A stretch of DNA of 26,204 nucleotides, taken from assembly GCA_965370495.1 (NCBI GenBank), contig CBDUUV010000026.1:1-26204 (forward strand), in the 5' to 3' direction. The notes below the pieces were generated by a model. It made no database searches and had not been told where the DNA came from. It saw only the letters and a program-made list of their open reading frames with translations. Position numbers and translations under genes: made by a program. Position 1 is the first letter of the stretch. Every line of letters starts with the position of its first letter. This stretch comes from Krumholzibacterium sp965370495 (GTDB lineage Bacteria; Krumholzibacteriota; Krumholzibacteriia; Krumholzibacteriales; Krumholzibacteriaceae). Of the stretch, positions 9,076 through 16,448 are shown piece by piece.

Positions 9076-9103
9076 GCTGGGTGGCTTTAGAAAGGATAAT
9101 GAA

Positions 9104-10702
9104 GTGGGTTCGTCGCGACAGAAAACTGTTCTATCCATATCACTGATCCTGCTGGCGGTTCTTTCCTGGAACACGGCTGCACGCGAGGAACAGGCAACTT
9201 TTATCATAAACTTCCCCTCGATCTCTCCAAATGGTGATGGGGTCAAGGATTACCTTTCCGTCTCGATGATCCTGACCGAACAGGCCGATACTCTTGCCCT
9301 GACTGTCGAGGATCAGTCTGCAACACAGGTATATGACACACTCTTCTTTCTCGCTCCTGCTCCAGGAGGAGAATATACTGCCGTATGGTACGGAACCGAT
9401 TCACTCGACACCCAACTCGGTGAAGGCGAATATCTCATGCGGCTATATGAATCAACAGGCTCCGCGCCTGAAGAACAGACAAGAACAGTAATCATCGACA
9501 CGACCCCGCCGACCATTACGATCGACAGGATCGAACCGGGAGTCTTCTCTCCCGGATATCCGGATACTTCAGCCAATGTTACCATCTACTACATCGTCAA
9601 TGGTTATGAAACCGGTTCGGATGCATATATCTCGATAACAGACCCCGAAGCTGTTACCGATCTTTTCTCCCTGGATGTAACTTCGGACGGAGAGTATTCC
9701 TATATCATAAAACCTGCCGCCGGCTGGCCAGAAGGCATCTACATGATCGAATTAACGATCATCGATGAAGCCGCCAACAGTACGACCGATCAGGGAGCGC
9801 TGGATGTCGACAGCAGCGGCCCGGTTATCATGTTCGTTACTTCCATCCCGGCCGATACGAGAGAAGTGCCTCTCCATATAACAGGATACTGCCATGACAG
9901 GAGTGGTGTGGAGGATACGCTGTATCTCTCCTGGGGACATAAGGACCAGGATGGTAATTACGAGGAAAGCGACTACTTTCAACCCGATTTCACATGGTTG
10001 CAGGCCGACAGCCTCTACTGGACATTCAACACACCCGACAGTATCAACGGGATCGAATCGTACATCGAAGGCACCTACTCGTTGAAAGTAACCTCATCGG
10101 ACAGCTACGGACAGCAGGAACAGAAAACACTTGAAGTCAACCTTGACAGAACCGCTCCGGCCGTGCCCGTCATCAGCAACAGCAACGGCCGGGTTATAGA
10201 ATCCCCCCTTGAACTAATCCTCGTGTATGACAACGACGATTCCGATTCACTCCTGATATACAGGTATTTCGAGGATGTGTTCACCGTCAAACGGATAGCC
10301 AGGTATATGCCTCATACAGTTGACCTGGGACTGGGGATAAATCAGATCTGGGTCGCGGCAAAGGACAAGGCGGGGAATCTGTCTGAAAACTCTAATATAG
10401 TGACCATCAACTACGACCTGTCTGTATCTATCGTCTATCCGGAAGTTTTCAGAACTCCCGATCTATTCCAGATCATAACCGAAGATATCATGCAGCGGGT
10501 CATCATAGATATATATGACCTGGGTGGTGAACATGTCAGGAAGCTCTTTGCATGGGGGCCATCGACACAATTTGAGATAGAATGGGATCTTAGAAATGGT
10601 GACGGTGATACGGTTCGTAACGGACCCTATATCATGGTCATGACGATAGATTACGGGACGCGAAAGACCATCGAAAAAAGCTTTATCGCGGTTGTAAGGT
10701 AA
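9104..10702 (+). CDS. Secreted protein with Ig-like repeats and C-terminal FlgD-like domain
   Basis: 532 residues from the GTG at 9104. The first ~28 residues form a signal peptide (basic RQK, hydrophobic core, then NTAA). Next comes SISPNGDGVKDYLSV, a phrase typical of FlgD-Ig-like and gliding-motility-associated domains in FCB bacteria. Several Ig-like units follow, marked by IDTTPPTITID, DSSGPVIMF and LDRTAPAVPVI. The last ~90 residues (IDIYDLGGEHVRKLF ... EWDLRNGDG ... GPYIMVMTIDYG) form a FlgD-like Ig fold of the kind used as a C-terminal sorting or anchoring domain. It is probably a surface or secreted structural protein. It lies three bases before the PorV/PorQ-like gene, so the two are likely one operon. 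The precise role is unknown. Confidence 0.75.
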   Translation: MGSSRQKTVLSISLILLAVLSWNTAAREEQATFIINFPSISPNGDGVKDYLSVSMILTEQADTLALTVEDQSATQVYDTLFFLAPAPGGEYTAVWYGTDSLDTQLGEGEYLMRLYESTGSAPEEQTRTVIIDTTPPTITIDRIEPGVFSPGYPDTSANVTIYYIVNGYETGSDAYISITDPEAVTDLFSLDVTSDGEYSYIIKPAAGWPEGIYMIELTIIDEAANSTTDQGALDVDSSGPVIMFVTSIPADTREVPLHITGYCHDRSGVEDTLYLSWGHKDQDGNYEESDYFQPDFTWLQADSLYWTFNTPDSINGIESYIEGTYSLKVTSSDSYGQQEQKTLEVNLDRTAPAVPVISNSNGRVIESPLELILVYDNDDSDSLLIYRYFEDVFTVKRIARYMPHTVDLGLGINQIWVAAKDKAGNLSENSNIVTINYDLSVSIVYPEVFRTPDLFQIITEDIMQRVIIDIYDLGGEHVRKLFAWGPSTQFEIEWDLRNGDGDTVRNGPYIMVMTIDYGTRKTIEKSFIAVVR

Positions 10703-10705
10703 GAA

Positions 10706-11644
10706 ATGAAGACAAAAAAAATTAACATCATTTCGTTTATAACAGTTTTTCTGATCCTGGGCATCACGGGCAATACTACGGCCGGTGAAAGTTCGCGTGG
10801 AGGAACATTTCTTCCTCTCGGATGGGACGCGCGTGGTGAGGGGCTTGCCGGGGCAGCCTCCCTTCTTGCCAGGGATGATGGGGCTGCCTACTGGAACCCC
10901 GCGAACCTTGTATTCCTCGGGTCTGCGCAGATGACGCTTGGTACTACCCGGCCGGTTTCCGGGATGGACAACCTGTACAGCATATTTTCGATCGGTACAG
11001 GACTGTTGGATTCACGGGTCTCTCCCGACAGCCTGGTATCGATGAGAAGATTCGGCGCGGCCATTACGATCACGCACCTAGGACTCAGGCTTGCCAGCGG
11101 ATCGGAATGGAATGAAGGCACGATAGGGTTCTCCGGTGCATTCTCCCCTAACCATTTCAACAGTATCGGTATGAGCTGGAAAATGCTCAAGAGTTGGACG
11201 CAGATCGATAATGCCGATTCCTGGGGCATGGCTTTCGATATCGGTTGGACAGCAAGATTGCACAAAAATGTCTGGTTCGCGCTTGTCGGAAAAAATTTGA
11301 ACGGAACGGTACATTACCCCGAAAGTGACGATAACCTGGACTCTTCATTCAACTTCGCGATTTCATGGGAAAACATCCTGGACAGAGTATCTATTGAATT
11401 CGATGCTGTCAGGAAAGAGGGAGAACTCAACCGCATACTGGGCGGTTCCGAGATCATCATCGTAGACGGCCTTCTTCATCTGCTCGCCGGTGTGGACAGG
11501 CGCCTTGTCAATGGCAAAAGAACTATTACTCACTTCGGTATCTGTTCATGTTACAGGAACGCGAAGATCGCCCTTTCCTTCAGTTTTGATCCGCTGGATA
11601 CTTTCGGAAAACAGACCCGCCTGTCGATCGGCTACAGGCTCTAG
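10706..11644 (+). CDS. PorV/PorQ-family (UPF0164-like) outer-membrane beta-barrel protein
   Basis: 312 residues with a signal peptide (KTKKINI, hydrophobic core, cleavage near TTAGE). The mature start has the pattern seen in PorV/PorQ and related FadL-like barrels: GARGEGLAGA-like text (WDARGEGLAGAASLLARDDG) followed by AAYWNPANLVF. Alternating hydrophobic strands follow, and the protein ends with RLSIGYRL, a barrel-type aromatic C-terminus. In Bacteroidetes PorV is an outer-membrane shuttle of the type IX system, but many relatives have other roles. It begins three bases after the FlgD-like gene, with AAGGTAAG as ribosome site. Its last 65 bases overlap the end of the opposite-strand polymerase gene. 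Confidence 0.7.
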   Translation: MKTKKINIISFITVFLILGITGNTTAGESSRGGTFLPLGWDARGEGLAGAASLLARDDGAAYWNPANLVFLGSAQMTLGTTRPVSGMDNLYSIFSIGTGLLDSRVSPDSLVSMRRFGAAITITHLGLRLASGSEWNEGTIGFSGAFSPNHFNSIGMSWKMLKSWTQIDNADSWGMAFDIGWTARLHKNVWFALVGKNLNGTVHYPESDDNLDSSFNFAISWENILDRVSIEFDAVRKEGELNRILGGSEIIIVDGLLHLLAGVDRRLVNGKRTITHFGICSCYRNAKIALSFSFDPLDTFGKQTRLSIGYRL

Positions 11645-12986
11645 ACTCGTTGTACGCGTACCAGGCTATCGTCGGAAAAGCCATTGCAAGCCAGAAATCC
11701 AGGTTAAACGCCACAGGAATAAACATCGAATTGGCCAACACCGCGACCTGCTGGATAAACAACACTCTGCCGAGCTGGGACATTTCGGGATCATCGTACC
11801 GGCTCATGAGCCTTTTTATAACTCTGAAGTTGTTGATAATGATCCAGGTTATTACTACAAGCGCCAGCAGACCCATATCCGAAAATATCTGCAGAAGGCT
11901 ATTATGGACAACATTACCGAAGGGAACGAATCTCGAGGCGTAGAATAAAAAATTCTCTATCCCGATCCCGAACAACGGATTTTTCAATCCAAGGATAATG
12001 GCGACTTTCATCGTCTCGATCCTCGAAAGGATTGCGAAATCCGCTGAAAGGCTGGATTTGATATCGAGCAATGAAGACAGTCTCTCCCAGTAAACAGCAG
12101 GAGCCAGTAATCCTCCAATGATCATCAGGGCCAGTCCCGTAAAAAGCACGACCCTGTTTTTTCTCTCAACAAAAAACAGGGTAAGAAACATAACAACGAG
12201 GCCAACAAACCCTCCCCTTGAAAAACTCAGGAAAAGAATAAATATATTTCCACCGATGAAAGCGATAAGTAGTGGACGCACAAACCAGGGCTTCCTGAAT
12301 TTCACAACCAGAAAAAACAGGATCGGGATCAGGAAATTCAGGCCGAAAGCAAACATGTTCGCTTCCCTGTTATAACCTTCGTACCTGAAAATACCCTGGC
12401 TCCACATGAGGGAAAGGTCGGCATGTTTCTCTGGAAGAGACAACACAAAGGGAAGAAAATTATTCAGGAAACTGGCCAGGGATATCACTACGAGTATCCT
12501 GACAAATTCTTTCCTGTTCCTCGAAAACTGTACTATGAAAAATATATAGACCATATGACGAAAAAACTGGCCGATCCTGTTGATCGAGCTGTCTATATCC
12601 CGAGCCAGCGCCATAGACTGAAATGCAAGGATAAGCATAGCTGCGACCAGCACGAGAAACTTCCGGTCATGGATCACGATGCGGCGACCATTCACACAGG
12701 CTACAGAAAAAGACACGATCATGAAAACAGCTGTCAATCTGATAGCCGGCAAATCAGTAAACAGATAAAGGTTGGAAAATATGAGAGCCAGTAAAAAATA
12801 GAGGATCCATGCAGGCCTGTCGAAAAATATCAGCATGACTGGCATTGCAAGAAAGCCCATTACTGCAAGCCTTATAAGGCCGGCAGGAAGAAATACACCC
12901 GCGACTGCGAATATACCCGTCAAAAGCAAAAGCAAGAGCAACAGTTTCCGCATGTCGGCATGTCCGCTGAACAATCCCGGTCTCAT
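11580..12986 (-). CDS. O-antigen polymerase/ligase-like membrane protein (Wzy/WaaL type)
   Basis: 468 residues with about eleven to twelve transmembrane segments. The Wzy_C signature is present: NPLFGIGIENF (about 336-346) followed by VHNSLLQIFSDMGLLAL (about 360-376), with a large periplasmic loop between them and LSFSRGGFVGL ahead of it. Such proteins polymerise repeat units on undecaprenyl carrier or ligate the polymer to lipid A or to protein. The ATG at 12986 forms TGATG with the stop of the Wzz-like gene, so translation is coupled. A TTG one codon upstream adds one residue. The C-terminal ~20 codons overlap the end of the convergent PorV-like gene. Sequence alone does not separate polymerase from ligase. 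Confidence 0.8.
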   Translation of the reverse strand: MRPGLFSGHADMRKLLLLLLLLTGIFAVAGVFLPAGLIRLAVMGFLAMPVMLIFFDRPAWILYFLLALIFSNLYLFTDLPAIRLTAVFMIVSFSVACVNGRRIVIHDRKFLVLVAAMLILAFQSMALARDIDSSINRIGQFFRHMVYIFFIVQFSRNRKEFVRILVVISLASFLNNFLPFVLSLPEKHADLSLMWSQGIFRYEGYNREANMFAFGLNFLIPILFFLVVKFRKPWFVRPLLIAFIGGNIFILFLSFSRGGFVGLVVMFLTLFFVERKNRVVLFTGLALMIIGGLLAPAVYWERLSSLLDIKSSLSADFAILSRIETMKVAIILGLKNPLFGIGIENFLFYASRFVPFGNVVHNSLLQIFSDMGLLALVVITWIIINNFRVIKRLMSRYDDPEMSQLGRVLFIQQVAVLANSMFIPVAFNLDFWLAMAFPTIAWYAYNESRACSRSTGGSVFRKYPADQN

Positions 12987-14095
12987 CAACCTTTTTCACC
13001 CTCCAGGAATCGTCCTTCCCTGAACTGTTCCAGTACGAGAAGAACAAAACATACCCAGAACAACGAGGCCAGGGTAAATACCATCACTATTTGTTTTCTC
13101 TTCGGCCACGACCTGATCTCGGGGATATAGGGCGGATCGATGATCCTGATTACACTCACTTTTTCCGACGCAGAGATCCCGGCATCCTCGAGTTTGACCA
13201 TGACAAAAGCAAGGGCGAACTCCTGCAACATTTTTTCACTAACAAGAAACATGTATTCCGCGCCGATCCCGGGTATATCCTTCAGAGGGGGAAACAGCGC
13301 TCCGCCTCCATCTCCCTCGACCATATCTATTAACTGTTCCTCCAGTTTTTCAAGTTCCAGGTTGATCTTGTCCAACTCCGGATTACCCTCCCTGAACGAT
13401 ACTTCCAGAATCCTCATTTCCACCTCCAGCATCTTCTCCCTGGCGCTGATTCCGGCAAGTACGAGGAATGCCGCCCTTGCCTGCTGCTGAACATCATAGA
13501 TACCATGTTGCTCTATGAAAAACTGCAAAGTCGAATCAGATTCGGCTAATCTGTACTTTCTTCTATTCTTCTCTTTTTCGAGATACCTGTATTTCGATTT
13601 CGAACCCTCAACAACCATATCGACGAGCATACTGTCGATATATTCCACATATGCTAGGGCCATATCCCTTGCCTGTACGGGATCCCTGTCCTCAACAGCT
13701 ACTTCCAGTATTCCTTCATCTCTAACGATCACACTCGTACACTTTTGTAATTCTTTTCTCACTTCCTCTTCACTGTCAGCCTTGTATTTTTTCTGTAAGT
13801 CGAACTTCTCCGACATCAGGCGGCTCATCGTCCTGCTTCGCACGATATAATCAATGATAAAATTTCTTCGAATACGAACCAAAGTGGCGTAAGTGTCTCC
13901 AAGCATCCCGAGATTCGAAAAGAAGCCGCCGCTTCCGGCCAGCTCATTTTCCACGCCGGCGGGCATAAAAGCAACAGTAGAAATATACCTTGGAGGAATA
14001 ACAAAGCTCAGCGCGGCTGATACCAGGAACCCGGATACCGTGACAAGTATTACCAGTTTTTTATGTCGAAGAATAATCGAAAAAAGTGAAAACAT
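12986..14095 (-). CDS. Wzz-type polysaccharide chain-length regulator (PCP family)
   Basis: 369 residues from the ATG at 14095. An N-terminal transmembrane helix after RHKKL leads into VIPPRYISTVAFMP. A long periplasmic, partly coiled-coil region follows (about 110-260: SKYRYLEKEKNRRKYRLAES and LDKINLELEKLEEQL). The C-terminal helix is preceded by the Pro-rich motif DPPYIPEIRSWPKRKQ, the hallmark of Wzz/PCP proteins. These oligomerise in the inner membrane and set polymer length with Wzy, which matches the gene downstream. No cytoplasmic tyrosine-kinase domain is present. The frame is open to 14233, but the upstream residues do not look like protein and a TCAGGTG ribosome site precedes 14095. 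An ATG at 14131 is the alternative. Confidence 0.82.
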   Translation of the reverse strand: MFSLFSIILRHKKLVILVTVSGFLVSAALSFVIPPRYISTVAFMPAGVENELAGSGGFFSNLGMLGDTYATLVRIRRNFIIDYIVRSRTMSRLMSEKFDLQKKYKADSEEEVRKELQKCTSVIVRDEGILEVAVEDRDPVQARDMALAYVEYIDSMLVDMVVEGSKSKYRYLEKEKNRRKYRLAESDSTLQFFIEQHGIYDVQQQARAAFLVLAGISAREKMLEVEMRILEVSFREGNPELDKINLELEKLEEQLIDMVEGDGGGALFPPLKDIPGIGAEYMFLVSEKMLQEFALAFVMVKLEDAGISASEKVSVIRIIDPPYIPEIRSWPKRKQIVMVFTLASLFWVCFVLLVLEQFREGRFLEGEKG

Positions 14096-14281
14096 AACAC
14101 CTGACCGGGATAGAATATCTCGCCGGAACATCAGCCCAAATACATCATGCCCTGTACGCAGAAATGTAACACCGCGCGTACAGACCGGCAAGCTCAAATT
14201 CACCGGCCGGCAGGCCCGATTCAGCCTGCACACGCGCTATCGGCTACACGCGGTTTTCATGAATCCGTTACGAACACCCTG

Positions 14282-16132
14282 TTATCCTGTTCCTTCGAGC
14301 CTGTGCAGTATGCCCAGTAATTTTTTATCTCCGGGAATTATCTCAAGCGCCTTGATGATCCATGAAATGGCTTCTTCGGTTTTCCCTTCCGCAAATGCCA
14401 TTCTCGAAAGAAGCTGGCACGCGAGGACCTTGTCGCGGTTTCTGTCCAGCCCAAGTGCATACCGGAAGATTCCTGCCGCCTGATCCCTGTTTCCCATCTG
14501 GTCGAGCAATAAACCATACTCTATCGCCAGAATCGGATAATCTGGATCCATTTCAAAAGCGGATGAATACATCTTATGTGCCTTTTCGAGATTCCCCCTT
14601 CTCAACAAGACTCTTCCGTAGTTTATCCTTGTCATCACGAGCCCCGGAGCGAGCCTGTATGCCTCGGCAAATGCCTCTTCACCCTTCACATCCTCACCGG
14701 TCTGCATATAGTGATTCCCCAGAAAGGTGTAAGCGGCACTCTTGTCGACTTCGACCATCTTCCTGCCTGACATCAGCAGCATTACGGTTGCTCCCGTCAG
14801 TACCAGAGCCATCGCCGGTTTCCATTCCCGTGCCCTGATCCAGATTGCGAGCCTGACGATACTCAGCGCCGCCATCACTATTAATACGGGCACTGAAGGG
14901 ATCCTGTAACGAGAATTGATATAGAAAAGCATGATCGAAGCCAAAGCGGCAGCGAGAAAAATCATGGATACCGCTCTGTTTCTGCGCGCGAAAAATAGAA
15001 TGCAGAAACCGGGAAACGCGAACACCGAGATGAAGGCAAAGGGGATGAACATGACGTTCAGAATGCCACACTCTTTCCTGAAAATCGATATCTCAATAAT
15101 ATCTGATACCTCGGTGCCGTTCCAGAACAGCGTGAATTTCCTGAGGAGAAGTTTTGCATACGCTCCCGGGTTGGTAATAATCCATTCCATGGATCTGCCA
15201 AACCAGTAATCGGAGACCTCTGCTTCGGTCATATCCCTGCCTGATATTCTTTCCGCAACCTTTCCGGCATCCTCGATAAGCCCCCTCATATCAGGCCTCA
15301 TCCCTTCAGGCGGCAAGTAGATCCCCGTCGAACCAGGATTATTGCCTATATAGAAATTGATGCCGCCATGAGTAGAAACCGGTACGAATCTTCCGGTCTG
15401 TGCCGCATTATAAACGGTTGATGGAAGAAGCATGATGAAGGTCCCGGCAACACATAACCCCGCAAGAGATATACCAGCTGCCTTCCCCTTTGCCCTGAAG
15501 AAAAACCACGCGGGAACAGCCAGTATAAGTATAAAGAACAGATTAGGCCTGCCGAGAGCCCCGGCACCCAGGAGGACTCCCAACACAAGGGCAGCCAGCC
15601 AGGATGGGATTTTTCTGGAAAAGACACTGAGTTCACGGATACCCTGAAGGTGATGATCCATGGCAAGCACCAGCAAAAAGGACGCCGCGGTTATGAATGT
15701 TACCAGTGTCGTTGCCAGGAGACTCCCCTCGTAGAGGATAAACTGGGGATACATCACACCTATCGCGGCAGCGATCAATCCAACCGCGGAACCATCGACA
15801 AACTTGTTTTTCTCAGAAAGCACGACAAGCCGACCGGCAGCGAACAAAAAATAGACTGTCACAAGGCCAATGATGGATTGAATGATCCTCAGCCAGGCCA
15901 GGTTGTCTCCAACCATCCTGAAGATACCACCCAGAAAAAAAGGATAGAGAGGATTAAACGAGATTCCTCCATCCGGAAAGCCGGAACCAGCGGCAATCGA
16001 CGAGGCAAGTTCCCTGTAGAAGAGCATGTCCAGGGGAAGAACCTTGCCGATATCCGCTCCGCTGAGCTGGATAATATATATGATCCGGAACACAGCTCCC
16101 GCTAGAAATATCAACAGTAAAAAGAGGTTCAA
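14282..16132 (-). CDS. GT39/ArnT-like membrane glycosyltransferase with C-terminal TPR repeats
   Basis: 616 residues. The first ~430 form about ten to eleven transmembrane helices. An acidic first periplasmic loop (PLDMLFYRELASSIAAGSGF, then FNPLYPFFLG) resembles the PMT/ArnT GT-C superfamily, which transfers sugars from polyprenyl phosphate. From about 464 to 614 there are four TPR-like units (AAYTFLGNHYMQTGE, INYGRVLLRRGNLEKAHKMY, AIEYGLLLDQMGNRDQAAGI). It is the first gene of the minus-strand polysaccharide operon. The called TTG has no ribosome site. A CTG five codons upstream (16145-16147) is preceded by AGAGGTGAT and would add basic residues KKNR ahead of the first helix. The acceptor (glycan, lipid or protein) is unknown. 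Confidence 0.75.
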   Translation of the reverse strand: MNLFLLLIFLAGAVFRIIYIIQLSGADIGKVLPLDMLFYRELASSIAAGSGFPDGGISFNPLYPFFLGGIFRMVGDNLAWLRIIQSIIGLVTVYFLFAAGRLVVLSEKNKFVDGSAVGLIAAAIGVMYPQFILYEGSLLATTLVTFITAASFLLVLAMDHHLQGIRELSVFSRKIPSWLAALVLGVLLGAGALGRPNLFFILILAVPAWFFFRAKGKAAGISLAGLCVAGTFIMLLPSTVYNAAQTGRFVPVSTHGGINFYIGNNPGSTGIYLPPEGMRPDMRGLIEDAGKVAERISGRDMTEAEVSDYWFGRSMEWIITNPGAYAKLLLRKFTLFWNGTEVSDIIEISIFRKECGILNVMFIPFAFISVFAFPGFCILFFARRNRAVSMIFLAAALASIMLFYINSRYRIPSVPVLIVMAALSIVRLAIWIRAREWKPAMALVLTGATVMLLMSGRKMVEVDKSAAYTFLGNHYMQTGEDVKGEEAFAEAYRLAPGLVMTRINYGRVLLRRGNLEKAHKMYSSAFEMDPDYPILAIEYGLLLDQMGNRDQAAGIFRYALGLDRNRDKVLACQLLSRMAFAEGKTEEAISWIIKALEIIPGDKKLLGILHRLEGTG

Positions 16133-16448
16133 ACGATTCTTTTTCAGGATATCACCTCTGATCGTTCTTGCTCCAACACACCGGGTTGCCTTTGTGGAAA
16201 TGACTCAATAATCTGCTGACAGGGGGCCAGTATGAGCTATACCTTCAGCAATGTCAATGTGGGAGTCGCCCGCTGGCCGCAAGCAACCCGTAACGATATC
16301 ACCAGGTGGAATCATGCTTAAGCGGAGAGATTTGCTCTTGAACCGGAAGGGGTTGATCGGATACTGTAGAGTAGCAGGTTTCGAATCCGGCAAACGGAGA
16401 AGGGGGAGGCGGGGCTGAAGTACTTTCAGGCCTTGCGGATAATTTTAC
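16133..16448. other. Divergent intergenic region between polysaccharide operon and Lon-like module
   Basis: About 315 bases separating two divergent operons. I see no convincing gene. A weak plus-strand promoter candidate is TTGAAC (about 16338-16343) with GATACT 16 bases later. Another is GATAAT at 16438-16443, which would start transcription essentially at the ATG of the next gene. The ATG at 16449 has no clear Shine-Dalgarno sequence. A short frame at 16232-16321 is not supported. Confidence 0.5.

Larger units (their letters stand above)
8755..9103. other. Divergent intergenic region between Na/Pi transporter and secreted Ig protein
   Basis: About 350 bases with no credible gene. It holds a minus-strand promoter near 8817-8845 and a plus-strand promoter at 9046-9075. 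The GC-rich middle contains a perfect 10-base palindrome (CCGGGCCCGG, 8993-9002), two related CCCGGG sites near 8873-8880 and 8961-8968 region, and a C-rich tract at 8977-8989. No function is evident for these. Confidence 0.6.

Noticed and set aside
14203..14229. Hairpin GCAGGC/GCCTGC beside a CCGGCCGG palindrome between the GT39 and Wzz-like genes
   Set aside because: No T tract on either strand and it lies inside an operon, so I do not call it a terminator; it may be a chance fold or a processing site.
16232..16321. A 29-codon frame (MSYTFSNVNV...) with a G-rich stretch just upstream of its ATG
   Set aside because: Too short, no recognisable features, and lies in a divergent spacer; chance is the simplest explanation.
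16375..16390. GTTTCGAATCC, similar to a tRNA T-loop
   Set aside because: The flanking bases do not form a T-stem, and no acceptor, D or anticodon arm could be built around it.
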